A stretch of 64,000 bases of DNA from Dactylorhiza incarnata (taxonomy: Eukaryota > Streptophyta > Magnoliopsida > Asparagales > Orchidaceae), in NCBI GenBank assembly GCA_033032865.1, contig JAWHQI010000228.1, positions 3,324,501 through 3,388,500 on the forward strand, read 5' to 3'. Numbering within the stretch: position 1 is the stretch's first letter; each line of letters starts with the position of its first letter. This document shows positions 41,887-54,644 of the stretch, piece by piece. A program made the translations under genes and the position numbers. The notes below the pieces were generated by a model. That model worked only from the letters and a program-made list of their open reading frames with translations, was not told the DNA's origin and did no database searches.

Positions 41887-44800
41887 TTGTCTTTGTTTTT
41901 GCAGGTACACAACTGTCCAAGAACAAGTGAAAAATGGTATTTGGACAGTGGCTGTTCAAAACATATGACAGGGAACAAGTCAAACCTGAACAGCTTTAAG
42001 GCAAAGCTTGGACCAAAAGTTATATTTGGAGACTCCAACTGTGGACAGACCAAAGGCTATGAAAAAGTCAAAGTTGGAGAAGTCACCTTCAAAGAGGCAG
42101 CCTATGTAAAGGGACTGAAGCATAACCTTATCAGCATAAGTCAATTATGTGATGAAGGGTATCAGGTAACCTTTAATAAATTGAAATGCCTTATTAAATC
42201 TACTAATGGTATTACTATTTTATCAGGCATTAGACAAGGTAATATATACTTAGTAAATTTCAATTCATCTACTACAGGAGTCTGTTTATTTAGTGATACA
42301 AGTAAATCTAGTGATCTTTGGCATAAGAGACTAGGACATGTAAACCTTAGGACCATTGCTAAACTATCTAAGGACAAACTTGTTAGAGGTTTACCCTTGG
42401 GATCATATAAGAAAGAAGGTTTGTGTAGGGCATGTCAACTAGGCAAGCAAACTAAAAACATCTTTAAATCATTATCTAAAAGTGATTCACCTAGAATCTT
42501 ATATTTGCTACATATGGACCTTTTTGGACCTATAGCAACAAAGAGTTTAGGGGGGAAGTCTTACTCTCTAGTGATTGTGGATGACTTCTCTAGATTCACT
42601 TGGGTGTTCTTTTTGAGAGAAAAGTCAGATAACTTTAAAGTTCTTACAGACTTTCTTAAGAGCATAAAGATTGAGTACTCTACTGAAGTTGCATTGATCA
42701 GAAGTGATCATGGCAGTGAGTTTGAGTCTCTTCTTATGCAAGAAGTCTGTGAGATGGAAGGTATCAGGCATTGTTTCTCAGCTCCTAGAACTCCTCAACA
42801 AAATGGGGTAGTTGAAAGGAAAAATAGAACTCTAATTGAATCAGCAAGAACATTGCTTGCAAATGCTAATTTGCCCCTATCCTTTTGGGCAGAGGCTGTC
42901 AGCACGGCAAATTATGTTCTGAATAGAAGTTTGATACACAAGCTTAAGGGAAAGACTCCTTATGAATTACTTAAAGGGAAGAAACCTAAGGTTAGCTATT
43001 TTAGATCATTTGGGTGTAGATGTTTCATTCACAATAATGACAAGAAATACCTTAGAAATTTGACCCAAAATCAGATGAAGGAATTTTCTTAGGATATTCA
43101 ATAACCAGCAAAGCATATAGGATATTCAATAACCAACAATAAATCTACCCTCAAGATAGAAGAATCTATGCATGTTACTTTTGATGAGACTAACGTGTTT
43201 TACAAGGAGAAGATTTCTTCTACCATAGAAAATCTGCAGGTACCTATATTATGTGAGCAGCTAGATCAATTAACTCTACATAAAGAAGGAATTCTGAATC
43301 CTGAACAGCAGAATGCTGAGGAGAGTGAAGAAGAAAATCTCCCAAATTTTGCTGAAAGTTCAGAACAGATAACAACAGATAATCCTCCACAGAATATAGC
43401 AGCTGAACAAATTCCCCAAATGGAAATTATTACTGAACCAACTCCAACTGTTGACCACATCACAGTTAGAGATCATCCAATATCACAAGTAATTGGTGAT
43501 AATTCAGCAGGTGTGCAAACAAGGAATCAAGTACATCAGAACTTGATGCACACATGTTTTCTCTCCCAAATTGAACCTCAAACTATAAAAAACAAGATCC
43601 CAAATGGATCATTGCTATGCAAGAGGAACTCAATCAGTTTGAGACAAACAAAGTATGGGATTTGGTTCCTAGACCAAAAGACCATCCAGTGATTGGCACC
43701 AAATGGGTCTTCAGGAACAAACTAGATGAACAAGGCAACATTGTAAGAAATAAAGCAAGACTGGTAGCCCAAGGATATTCACAGGAAGAAGGGATTGATT
43801 ATGATCAAACCTTTGCTCCTGTTGCAAGACTTGAAGCAATCAGAATATTTCTTGCATTTGCTGCATACAAAAAGTTCAATGTATATTAAATGGATGTAAA
43901 GAGTGCTTTCTTGAATGGAGAAATCAAAGAAGAAGTATATGTGGAACAACCCCCAGGTTTCCTCTCTCCAACTCAACCCTCTTTTGTATTTAAGCTTAAG
44001 AAAGCTCTCTATGGTCTCAAACAAGCTCCCAGAGCATGGTATGAAACTTTAGCTAGTTTTCTTTTGGAAAATAATTTCTGTAGGGGTTTAATAGATAAAA
44101 CTTTATTTTTCAGGATACATAAAAATAAAACTCTGCTAGTTCAAATATATGTAGATGATATTATTTTTGGATCTACTGATTCAAATTTGTGCAAAAGATT
44201 TTCAAATCTAATGCAATCTAAATTTGAAATGAGTAGTATGGGTGAGTTATCATACTTCCTTGGTCTCCAAGTGAAGCAAACTTCAAATGGAATCTTCATA
44301 TCCAAATCTAAGTATGCTAAGGAATTAGTGAAAAGATTTGGTATGTCAGATTCTTCCATCATGAAAACACCCATGCCCTCAAATGTTGTTGTTGATAATG
44401 ATGAATCAGGGAAACCTGTTGATTCAAAAGTATATAGAGCAATTATTGGCTCATTACTCTATTTAACAGCAAGTAGGCCTGACATAATGTTTGTTACTTG
44501 TATTTGTGCTAGGTTTCAAGTTAACCCTAAGGAATCTCACTTAATTTTGCTAAAAAGGATTTTGAGATATATAAAGGGTTGCCCTAATCTAGGACTTTGG
44601 TATCCAACAGCATCTGAATTTGAATTAACTGGATTCTCAGATTCAGATTATGCTGGATGCAGAGTAGACATGAAAAGCACATCAGGGACTTGCCAGTTCC
44701 TTGGTGATAGGCTTGTGTCTTGGTTTTGTAAGAAACAAACATCTGTGTCAACATCAACAGCTGAAGCTGAATATATAGCTGCTGGCAGTTGTTGCTCACA

Positions 44801-45101
44801 GATATTGTGGATACAAAATCAACTTCTAGACTATGGAGTCAACTTAAATAATTCAACTATATTTTGTGACAATACTAGTGCAATTTCTATAGCACAAAAT
44901 CCAGTTCTCCATAGTAGGACTAAACACATAGAAATTAGGCACCACTTCCTTAGGGATAATGTGGATAAAAATAAAATTTGCCTACAATTTATTCCTACTG
45001 ATTTACAAAGAGCTGACATTTTCACCAAGCCATTGGATGAAAAGAAGCATATCTTCTTTATAAATCAACTTGGAATGATAGATGGAGACTCAATCTGCTA
45101 G
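41887..45101 (+). pseudogene. Copia pol of element F
   Basis: Order is Copia: protease (WYLDSGCSKHMTG), integrase (zinc part LWHKRLGHVN and CRACQLGKQ, then HMDLFGP, RSDHGSEF and PQQNGVVERKNRTL), RT (VYMDVKSAFLNGEI with a TAA in place of the residue before Met, then QIYVDDIIFGS) and RNase H (DSDYAGCRVDMKSTSG, STAEAEYIAA, CDNTSAISIAQNP, HIEIRHHFLRD). Breaks: a 28-bp local duplication with stops near 43092, a frameshift near 43600, and the TAA at 43887-43889. RT and RNase H are otherwise open for 403 residues, ending at DGDSIC. Confidence 0.9.
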
Positions 45102-45457
45102 TAAATTAAGTTCTCTATTTACCTCAAAAATTTGTCGAACGGAGAACGACGAATTTATATCATTTGTCGAACGGTGGTCGACAAAACCTTATATTTTCAG
45201 AATCGATAAAGAAATGTTGCCTGTCGAACAGCTGTCGACGAAAAGGATATTTTTTGTCGAACGCTGTCTGACAAAAACTTAAAGTCTTTTCAACTTCAGT
45301 CTTTATCAAGGTTAGTTGCTGAACGCCGCTCCACAAATGCGCCTCTTTCTCTCTTATATATATTTACTACTTGTATTTCTTAAGAGCGCGCCTACAGAAA
45401 TCGTTTCCCTCCAGTTCCCCTTTTGCACTTGATCTTTCTCTTCTTTTGCAGGACTCA
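45102..45457 (+). other. Spacer with GTCGAACG/GTCGAC words (element F)
   Basis: Five TTGTCGAAC...CGACGAA/GACAAAA units at 45129-45285, each 35-50 bp apart. Then comes a pyrimidine tract and TTTTGCAG|G at 45441-45452, a strong candidate 3' splice site just before the next ATG. Confidence 0.65.
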
Positions 45458-48106
45458 ATGGCGATTTCTCAAGCCTCGGTCTATTCCATGAAGTTCGATG
45501 CTGGGTTCGACATAGATATGAAATCCTTCGCAACATCTGACCAAATCTTCAAGGACATCCTTCAACTCTTTGAAGAGCAACAGTTGAGGAAGTTAATGAG
45601 CTTGAGGATAAAGCTTCACATAGCTGAAATCAAAGAATGGTGTTTCACAGTTAAGCAGGAAGATGAATGTCTGACGGGCACAATCTCAGGACACCAGGTT
45701 TCTCTTACCCCTACCATTCTAACTGAAGTTTTTGGGCTTGTGAATGGTGATGAAGATATAGAAATTAGTTCTGATGAATTTGAAGCAGCTTTAGTCAAAA
45801 TGGGTCACTCCTCTGGAAACCCTAATCATCTGCTTAAGAAAAATCTGTCTTTGGAATACAAATTCTTATCAGATATAGTTGGCAAAGTGTTGTTAGGAAA
45901 AACAACAGGACATGACTATGTTAAAAGGCACCAATTTCTGTTGATGGTGGCCTTGATGGAGAAAAAGAAAATGAACTGGGGATCACTTCGGTTTAATTTG
46001 ATTAAGAAAAAGATTTCCAAGGAGAATGTTAGCTTTGGAAGAATTTTAGGAATTGTTCTGCAGGAAAGGCATCCAGACCTTCTGGTCTCCCCAAAGGTAA
46101 CAATCAATGCAAGCAAGAAGCTAACCTCAGCTCTCTTTGCTAAGTGGGAAAGGGTATTTCCAAAGAAGAATCCAAAGTCAGTCAAGCAAGCTTCTGAAGA
46201 CACAAGGACTGATTCAGTCTCTTCCCTAACCCTTCCAGAAGTTCCTCCTTTGGTCTCCTCCCTTCCTCTCCCACCTCCTACTACTCAAAGTTTTTCCCCT
46301 GCACAATCTCCACCTTACAATTCTTCTACACATATTGATGACATTCCCCCTCCTTCTTTTGATCTCCTCCCTCATCACTCTTTTCCACCTCCATCTCCTA
46401 CTCATAATGATTCCCAATGCCCTATCCATCATTCTTCTTCTACTCATCAAGAACCCTCTCAACAAGGTGCAGATGTCTCAAACATCTTTGTACCAATCTC
46501 TATTCCTCCCTCTTCTGAGCCATCCTCCTCTCATTCTCACGAATTCACTTATTTAAATCATTTCTCTGTAGCTGATTAGATACTTGGTCTCATCCTTCCC
46601 AAAATAGACCAGTTATTGGATGCAAAACTTGCTCCAATTGTTCAATCTATTTCTGCTTTATCTGAAAAGATTTCTTCCTTCCCTTCCTTTCAATCTGCCC
46701 CTTCTTCTAGGGGCCTAGATTCAGGTTTCTCTGAAGCTAGGCAGGGGGAGATGTCTGATGAAGAAGCTCCAGATACTCCAGATGCTCAAGCACTTGGAAA
46801 TTCAGCTCTTCCAATTTCAGAAGAACCAGTTCTACCAGGTCCAGAAGAAATAAATAATGTTTTTATTAATCCCTCTATAGATATTATTTATTTGCTTTCT
46901 CAGTTTAGTACAGTTCTACCAGCTTTACCTCAACAACATAATTATTCTAGAGCAATTGTCCCATACACTGCTCCAGTTAATGAAGCTCTGTTAAATAAGA
47001 TAATTAGAAGTTTTGGAGTTAAGATTACAGATACAGTTTTCATTCAAGATCAAGCTCTCAGTCAAGAAGAAAAACTAGTTGTAATGTCAGAAGAAGCAAT
47101 CACAAATTCTGACTTTCCAACTTTTATCTTTGATGAAACTCCAATTCCAGACTTTGATGAGATCTGGAAAGCAGAAGATGAAGCTTATGAAGCTAAAGAG
47201 CAAAGGATCAAAGCTCTTAAATTGATATCAGATTTATATGACACACCAATCTCTTCTTCTGATTCTGATGAAGAAGATAATGATAGTGATTCTGATGATA
47301 CACTGTCAAGGAAAAGAAAGAAAACAAAGGCTAAGTCTAAAGCTATCCCCAAGCCTCCTAATCCAGATAATGATATCCCATATTATATTCTCCACAATAT
47401 CTCTCTTGACAAAGTCTCACATCATTAGATGACACTCTCCAGAAATGAGCAGAAAAGAAGAAAGAAGTTCAAGAAAACTGGTTATATTCCTGATAGTCCA
47501 GTTAAGTTCAATCACCCTCCTCCTCCTCCTCCAACAGCAGGATCAGCAGGGATGTCTTCCTCCTTCTCTAGATCTGCCCCCCAGTAGTCTAGGAGATATG
47601 AAGGAACTCATAAAAGCTCCAGTGGCTCTCAAAGTTCTACACCAGCCAGAGCTCCTCCCTCAAGTTCTTCCAGACCAATTTCAGATTACAGATATACTTT
47701 TTCAAATGGCTTATTTCACAGCAGAATGAATCTTCAAGATAATAAAACCTCAGATCAGGCAAATGATTCTATTGAAAGGTCTCCTTCTCCAGAAATTCAA
47801 GAAACAGATGAAATAGCTCACATGACTAGATTCAGAGAATCAGTAGCTATTGCTCAGATCAATAAATCTAAGGCTGAAGGTGAGGACCATTCTCAATTTT
47901 CTACATTGTCTGAATTCAGAAAGTAAGAGCTTGAAAAGTACAATTCCAGAAAATTTTTCAATGCTGAAAGATTTTTAAAGAAGTATCCAGCAGCAGTAGT
48001 TCTTCCTACTACATCTCAAACAATCATAAGTCCAGAAAATTGCTACATGAGCAAGAAGCAAGCTGAAGATCCCAACAGGGAAATCATTTTCAAGCCTTCC
48101 TCATAG
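45458..48106 (+). pseudogene. Long third ORF of element F (env-like position)
   Basis: A single frame of 882 codons from ATG 45458 to TAG 48104, without frameshift but with four in-frame stops (46577, 47426, 47585, 47924). Residues 1-270 are a globular-looking domain (FATSDQIFKDILQLFEEQQL, ITEVFGL-like TEVFGLVNGDEDIE, MEKKKMNWGSLRFNLIKKK). Residues 280-370 are Pro/Ser/His-rich. The middle is acidic (DEIWKAEDEAYEAKEQR, SSSDSDEEDNDSDSDD) with a basic run SRKRKKTKAKSKA, and the end is polar with coiled-coil potential. No signal peptide or membrane segment is clear. SIRE-lineage elements carry an ORF here called envelope-like; function is unproven. Confidence 0.65.
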
Positions 48107-48311
48107 TGAAAAAGTACAGTTTCAAATTCCTTCTGTCTTTGAACTCTTGGATTCAGTATAAATGTTTCTAAACTCAGAGCATTTTATTTCAATATTATCT
48201 GCTGAAGCATTTCAATTCTGTCAGATATATTTATGCTCTGTTGTTTATCTTTGTGTTATTTATTATTTGATTTATTTGTCAAATAGTATCCTAACCCAAA
48301 TAGGGGGAGAT

Positions 48312-49697
48312 TGTTGGAGCAACACTTTTACTATTTTGGGCTAGGATCACTATGTACTGATTAGGATCAGTTGACCCCATTGTATAGTTTAAGGGTCAAG
48401 TCTTAAGGCTGATAAATTAGCTAGAACCTAAGATAAAATCTAAGGTTCCCAGCGGTCAACAAATGGCTAGCAGTGCTCGACAGATGGCTCCCAGCGTTCG
48501 ACAGTTTTTTTTGCCAGCGCTCGACAGTTTCCAGCCAGCGTTCAACATCTTCTGGACAGCGCTCGACAGTTTCCAACCAGCGTTCAACATCTTCTGGACG
48601 GCGCTCGACAGATTATAGCCAGCGTTCGACAGATCATTTATTGAAGCCCAAATTTGTTATCAGCTACATTCTATTTATCCTAACAGCAAAACGACGACAA
48701 TAACGGATCTATTTAATATCTTTGGACGTATTCTGACAGATAAGGAAGGATATTAAACTCAGTTAATATATTCCCTTCTTTCCTTTTTCTAAGACAGCAA
48801 TAGCCGTTGACATTTAATGAAAAGGAATCTTTTCACGGCCAAGGAATTAAAGGACCTGCCAGAGTCGTTTGAGTCGACATAATTCAAACATCATTCTATT
48901 ACAGAATACAAAGGATATATACAGCAGAAAAAGAAGAAAGAAACAATAGACTTCTCAGCAAGTATTTTTTTTCTCTTCTTCTTCTTCCACAAGTAGCACA
49001 AAATTTCTTCTGAGAACATCTTCCTCAAGAGCATTCTCTTAGAATCTGCTGCAAATTCAGATCTTCTAAAAGAGCAACAAGCAATCTGAAGAACCTGTTC
49101 TTCCAGATCAATCTGCTACAGGAGATCTTAGTTTTCAAGAGAAAGCTTCTCCATCTTCTGTCAAATACTTCAATCAGACAGGGGGAGCTTTACAACAACA
49201 TCCACTAGAGTCTTCTCTCAGCATCTTGATAGAGAAGAACACTATAAACTCTTTCTTACCTCTCTTGTACATGGTTAATACTCCCTTCAAAAGTGTACCT
49301 CCTTGGTGGCAAGACACCTGATCAAAAAATCTAGTTGGTTTTGAGCACCTGAATAAAAGCTCTGTGGTGTGTGGACACCTGAACAAAAATCCCTTGGTGT
49401 GAGGGCACCTGATCAAAAATTCTAGTGGATTCCTACCAAGGGTGGTAGAAGAGTAGACGTACCCAGATTTATTGGGGAACTACTATAGCTCCTTGTGTCT
49501 TCTGTGTTTGGTTATTTTCTGTGCTTGTGCTGTTTGTTGTGTGATTTCATTTACTTAATTTTTCTGCTTACATAATTCTCACACTGCTTACACTTATATA
49601 TAATACTATTTTAATTCCGCTATAAAAACTAAGGAAAAGTTTTAATACTCTATTCACCCCCCCTCTAGAGTAACTTAAGATCTAACCTCCACTTTCA
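48312..49697 (+). repeat. 3' LTR of element F
   Basis: Near-identical to the 5' LTR; most of the length difference is in the C-run. TATATA at 48916-48921. Confidence 0.95.
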
Positions 49698-49702
49698 TAC
49701 AG

Positions 49703-50194
49703 TATCTTGAAAATGAGTTGGCGAAAGCCTCTCAAGGTGATCTTTCTGTTTCTACCTTCTTCCTCAAGATGAAGAACCTCACATCAGAGATTTCTGCATT
49801 GGACCCTGATGAGCCAATCTCTGAGGCAAAACTGAAGAGGCATATCATCCGCGGGTTGCGGAAGGAGTATCTTGCTTTTGTGACTTCAGTTCAGGGTTAG
49901 GCAAATCAACCATCGTTGTTGGAGCTGGAGAACCTTCTTGCTTCGCAAGAAAGTTTAGCAAGACAGATGGCGGAGGTTTCAATCTCCGGGGGAGAAAGTG
50001 ATGTGATGTTCTTTGGGAAGAAGAAGAAGAAATGGGAGAAGAAGAAGCTGGGTCTTGATGGACCCTCCACTTCAGGTCAGCAAGATAGGGGCTATGCTCC
50101 TAAGTCTGATGGGAAGAAGAAAGGAGAGGGACCGAGGTGCTTTAGATGCAACAAGACCGGGCACTTCAAGAAAGATTGTCGGGTGAATCTTTAG
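49703..50194 (+). pseudogene. Copia gag of element E, C-terminal part
   Basis: The frame resumes with YLENELAKASQGDLSVSTF and ISALDPDEPISEAKL, meets a TAG at 49898-49900, and continues in the same frame through ELENLLASQESLARQ, a Lys-rich run, and the zinc knuckle CFRCNKTGHFKKDC (about 50140-50180). It closes at a TAG at 50192-50194. Pol starts in the same frame 12 nt later, so gag-pol was one ORF. Confidence 0.9.
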
Positions 50195-50206
50195 CCGGGA
50201 CATGCA

Positions 50207-53200
50207 GTGGAGAAGGAGATGCCAAAGTCTGGTGAAGTTGGATGGGGAGGAGCCTTTGCGTCTAATATAACGGCGATGCCCGTTAAGGCCTTGGCTTCCA
50301 TCAACTATGATGAGGACTGGATTGTTGATTCAGGGTGTGGGCATCATCTCACCGGTGATGGATCAAAGTTCTCTTCTTTGGCGCCTTACTCAGGTAACAA
50401 TGCTATCATTACGGCTGATAATTCTATTCATCCAGTAGAGCACGAAGGAGTCGTCTCTCTGAGCAGTGATAAGGGTCCACTCACGTTGAGGAGTGTTTAT
50501 TACGTGCCTGGTTTGAAGAAAAATCTCTTCTTTGTGACCAATGCGGTCGATGCCGGTTATCACGTTCTGTTTGGGCCAACAGAAGTGAAGTTTCTTAAAA
50601 CTCAACCGGAGATAAAGGGAGATGTTATTCATGTCGGCAAGCGGGTGAAGGACTTGTTCGTTTTATCGACAAGTACCTATGTTGATAAGATGACGACCAA
50701 TGATGGCGCGACCATCTGGCATGAAAGGTTGGGGAATGTAGGCATGGACAAATTGAAGGCTATGGCGGTAAGGGGCCTTGTCAATGGCTTGCCTAGCTTG
50801 TCCTCCTATGGAGACGGTCATGTCTGCGAAGGATGTCAGTTTGGTAAGTCTCATCGACTTCCATTTGACAAATCGCAAACAAGGTGCAAAATGTCGTTGG
50901 AGTGCATCCACAGTGATTTGATGGGACCGACTGCCACCCCAAGCCTTGGAGGCAACAAATACATGTTGGTGTTGATTGACGACTACACCAGATATGTCTG
51001 GGTGTATTTCTTGAAAGAGAAGTCAGAAGCCTTTGCAAAATTTGTGGAGTTCAAGGAGCTGGTTGAAGGCCGGCTTGGCCTGCGGGTTAAAAAACTTAGA
51101 ACTGACAATGGTGGGGAGTTCACCTCTGGTGAGTTCTCAAGTTTTTGCAGGAAGCAAGGCATCAGGAGAGAGCTCACTTATGCCCATACTCCACAGCAGA
51201 ATGGCGTTGCGGAGAGGAAGATCTGTCATCTGACGGAAACCTGCAAATGCTGGCTTCATGCCAAGAGTATCCCAAAGTCCTTCTGGGCGGAGGGAATATC
51301 TTGTGCAGCTTATGTCATCAACAGATTGCCTCTGAGTCCTATCAACATGAAGACCCCTCACAAACTAATGTTCAAGGAGAAGTCGAGCGTTGCACACCTT
51401 CGGGTGTTTGGATCAACCTGCAATGTGCACATTCCTGATGCTCTTCAGACAAAGCTAGATGCGAAAGCAAGGAAGCTAGTCTTTGTTGGGTATGATGAGC
51501 GGAAGAAGGGATGGAGATGCATGGATCCTGAGACACGGAGGTCAATTGTTTCTCGGGATATGGTGTTCGATGAAGTGACTTCTTACAAGGGGAGTTCAGG
51601 AGTTGAGCTACCAGAGAGCAGGGTTGATGAAGGAGGAAAAGCTGTGGGAAGTCTTCAAGTGGAGTTGCCTGTTTCACCAGGAGCTCCAGTTGTGTCAAAC
51701 TCTGAGATGGAGGCTTCAGGTTCTGGAAGCAGGGGGAGCGATGCTCCAAGTTCATCTGGAAGAGGAGCTTGCACAGAAGAAGCAGCTGAGGAGGTGGTTA
51801 GTCAGGAGCAACCTCTTAGGAGGTCGAAGTGGACTATTCAACCACCAGATCGATACACAGGAGGAAACATGATGAACTTTGTTTCATGTTTCTTTGCTGG
51901 TCCCTTGGATGAAAGGGAGCCGTCGAGCTTTGAGAAAGCCAGAGGCGTGAAAGAGTGGGACATTGCTATGCAAGAAGAGATGGCAGCTCCCGAGAAGAAT
52001 GAGACCTGGTCTCTTGTGCCCAAGCCCAAGGGCACCACTCCTGTCACTTGCAAGTGGGTTTTCAAGCTGAAGAAGAAAGCTGACGGCAGTATCGAGCGGT
52101 ACAAGGCTCGCCTTGTAGCTCGTGGGTTTTCACAGCAGTACGGAGAAGATTATGATGAGACGTTTAGTCCAGTGGCAAAGATGACTTCGGTTCGATTTGT
52201 TATTGCCTTGGCGGCTTCGAGTGGTTGGGAGATTTGGCAACTCGACGTGAAGAATGCTTTCTTATACGGCGAAATTGACAAGGATATCTTCATGCTCCAA
52301 CCGCAAGGCTTCATCTCGAAGGAGTATCCGGACTACGTTTGTAAGTTGAAGAAGGCCTTGTATGGGTTGAAGCAAGCGCCTCGTGCGTGGTACGGGAAGA
52401 TTGCAGAGTATCTCTTATTCTGCGGATTCGTTGTTTCAGACTCTGATTCTAGCTTGCTCATCAAGAAGGAGGGGGTGCTTCAGGTGATTGTGCTGTTGTA
52501 TGTGGATGACATGATTGTCACCGGGAATTCGAAGGAGGCGGTAGCAAGGCTGAGAGTTGAGCTTGCTATCAAGTTCGAGATGAAGGATCTGGGGGAGCTT
52601 CACCATTTCCTTGGACTTGAGGTCCAGAGGCGGGAGAGCGGAGTGCTCATTTCTCAGGCTGGCTATGCGGAGCGGATTGTTCAGCGATTCGGCTTGGAGG
52701 AAGGGAAGAGCAGCTCTATACCTCTGGAACAACATCATAAAATTCGGAAGGATGAGGGGAGAGTTTTTTCTGAACCGTTGGTTTTTCGAGCTCTGGTTGG
52801 GAGCTTAATCTACTTGACGATCACAAGGCCAGATATTGCTTATGCAGTAAGCAAGGTGAGTCGGTACATGGCGAAACCACGGAAGCCTCATCTTCTGGCG
52901 GCAAAAGGCATCTTGAAATATGTGAAGTCGACCTCTGATTTGGGTCTCCTATATAGGAGAGGGTCTAGCTTGGAGTTGCATGGTTTCATGGATGCTGATT
53001 ATGGGGGAGACGTGGATGATCGGAGATCAACGTCTGGTTATGTCTTTATGACAGGTCCCACAGCTATCTCTTGGTGCAGCAAGAAGCAAGACTCGGTGTC
53101 TGTATCTACCACGGAAGCGGAGTACAAGGCTTCGGCCTTGGCAGCTCAGGAAGCCATTGGCTCAGGAGGTTGGTAGAGGACGTTCATCAGGAGGTTCGAG

Positions 53201-53463
53201 GTCCCATTATGCTACGCGGGGAAAATGAGAGTGCCCTCAAGCTGGTTAATAATCTAGTCTGTCACGCGAAGACCAAGCATATAGAGATTGAGCACCATTT
53301 CATTCGTGAAAAGGTGTTGGGAGGATCTCTTATGGTCGAGTATGTTCGGAGTGCGGACAATGTTGCAGACATCTTCACAAAGCCGCTGGCGAAGGGACCG
53401 TTTACACGGTTGCAGAATTTACTCGGGCTAGTCTCCACTTCCCACTTCAAGGGGGAGTGTTGA
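50207..53463 (+). pseudogene. Copia pol of element E, nearly complete
   Basis: The 989-residue frame 50207-53176 is the longest in the window. Domains in order: protease (DWIVDSGCGHHLTGD, about residue 43), integrase (WHERLGNVG, CEGCQFGKS, HSDLMGP, RTDNGGEF, TPQQNGVAERK), RT (QLDVKNAFLYGEID, LLYVDDMIVTG), and RNase H (DADYGGDVDDRRSTSGYVF, STTEAEYKA). A frameshift near 53160, within QEAI, moves the RNase H end (ENESALKLVNN, HIEIEHHFIREK, DIFTKPL) to the frame of 53071-53463. With two gag stops and the F insertion the element is dead, but decay is slight. It lies directly before the PPT and 3' LTR. Confidence 0.95.
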
Positions 53464-54639
53464 AATTTTGAAGTGGTGTGGAGGAGACCGGGCGGTCTGG
53501 TTTGGGAGACCGCGGAGACCGCGCGGCTTGTATAGGTTATCTGCCGGTCTGGCTCTGCCGGGTTGTCCTGGCGGTCTGCTGGTTGTTCCAGTCTGTTCTT
53601 GGTAGCTGCGGTTTGTTCCCGAGTAGGTCTTCTGGTTTGCCTGGCCCCCTTATTGGAAGACCGGGCGGGTTGTTCCTATATGACCGTCTACCGGGCGGTC
53701 TATATTGGTGATCTGGCGACTTGGTTGAAGTCGGCCAGATGGTTCTAGCTTGCTCCTGGTGATCTAAGGAAGGAGCGTTGTTGAGACCGCACGGCTTGTG
53801 CGCGGTCTCGTGTTCGCGCGGCCTGTGCGCGATCTTGTCTGCTGATCTGCGTCTTGGTCGGGTGATCGTCCAAGAGGTCTGTTCGCGCGGTCTGTCTTTT
53901 GAAGACCGTTCGCGATCTGATGGGTGATGACTGTATCCCGGTTTGTGCGGTGACGACATCCGTCCACCCGCCTATAAATAGGGGTGCATGACCCGTCATT
54001 CCTAACAAGAACTGTAAGAACCAGAGCCCGGATTGTTTCTTGCGGTCTCAAGTTTGAGTTCACGCGACTTGGATGCGAGTTAACCTTTGTTGTGTTCGCA
54101 GGTTTGCGGTTAGCAGGGTGCGGTCTCCTTCCTTGGTGATTTCCGGTGGCTTGAATAAACAGTTCGTCTGCGGTTTGTCAGCGAACTGGGTTATTGTGTT
54201 TTTATGCTGTTCGCAGCGAGCTCAGTGATCAGGCGACCTTCAGCGGTTAGGCGGTCAGAGTTGCGGTCTGGCGACAGCTTCAGTTCTTTGTTCCAATAAG
54301 CTTCAGTTCGTGCGGTCTGAGGTGCGGTCTTGCAGTGCTGGCAGTCTGTCCGGTTTCTGTTCGTGCGATCTCAGGGCAAGCCGGGCGAGTTCTGGAGTGG
54401 TGCGGCTTGTGCGGTCTGAGCTTGTCTAGCCGCCAGCTTTGCTTTTTTGGTGTGTCTTGTTCTTCTCGTCTCCGTGATTCTGATGAATCATGTCTCGCCA
54501 TGTATACCTCGCATTGTAAAGCAGTTCTATTTCAATAAAGATTTCTTGTGTTGTTGTGTGACAATGTGGTTGTTTGGCTATAACTCTTGTTGATACAACT
54601 CCTGCTTACTCCTAAACGGTCCAATCAAAAATTTTAACA
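53458..54639 (+). repeat. 3' LTR of element E
   Basis: Near-identical to the 5' LTR, TATA box CTATAAATA at 53972-53980. Same dense GCGGTCT/AGACCGC words. Confidence 0.95.
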
Positions 54640-54644
54640 CCCCT

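Larger units (their letters stand above)
38327..49697 (+). mobile_element. Copia element F (SIRE/Maximus-like) with extra 3' ORF
   Basis: The LTRs at 38327-39718 and 48312-49697 are flanked by exact TACAG (38322-38326, 49698-49702), inside the gag of E. The primer site is initiator tRNA-Met-like; the PPT AATAGGGGGAGAT precedes the 3' LTR. It encodes gag, a Copia pol, and a long third ORF after pol, which is the SIRE/Maximus layout. All genes carry stops or frameshifts. Confidence 0.95.
36728..54639 (+). mobile_element. Copia element E, inserted in D
   Basis: The LTRs at 36728-37910 and 53458-54639 are nearly identical and flanked by exact CCCCT (36723-36727, 54640-54644). It has an initiator tRNA-Met primer site and the PPT CTTCAAGGGGGAG before the 3' LTR. 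Gag-pol is a single-frame Copia polyprotein in order gag, protease, integrase, RT, RNase H. Its gag is split by element F. The high LTR similarity suggests a recent insertion. Confidence 0.95.

Noticed and set aside
45371..45457. Upstream ATG for the F third ORF
   Set aside because: The 29 extra codons lie in the pyrimidine tract before the splice-acceptor-like site; ATG 45458 is more plausible.
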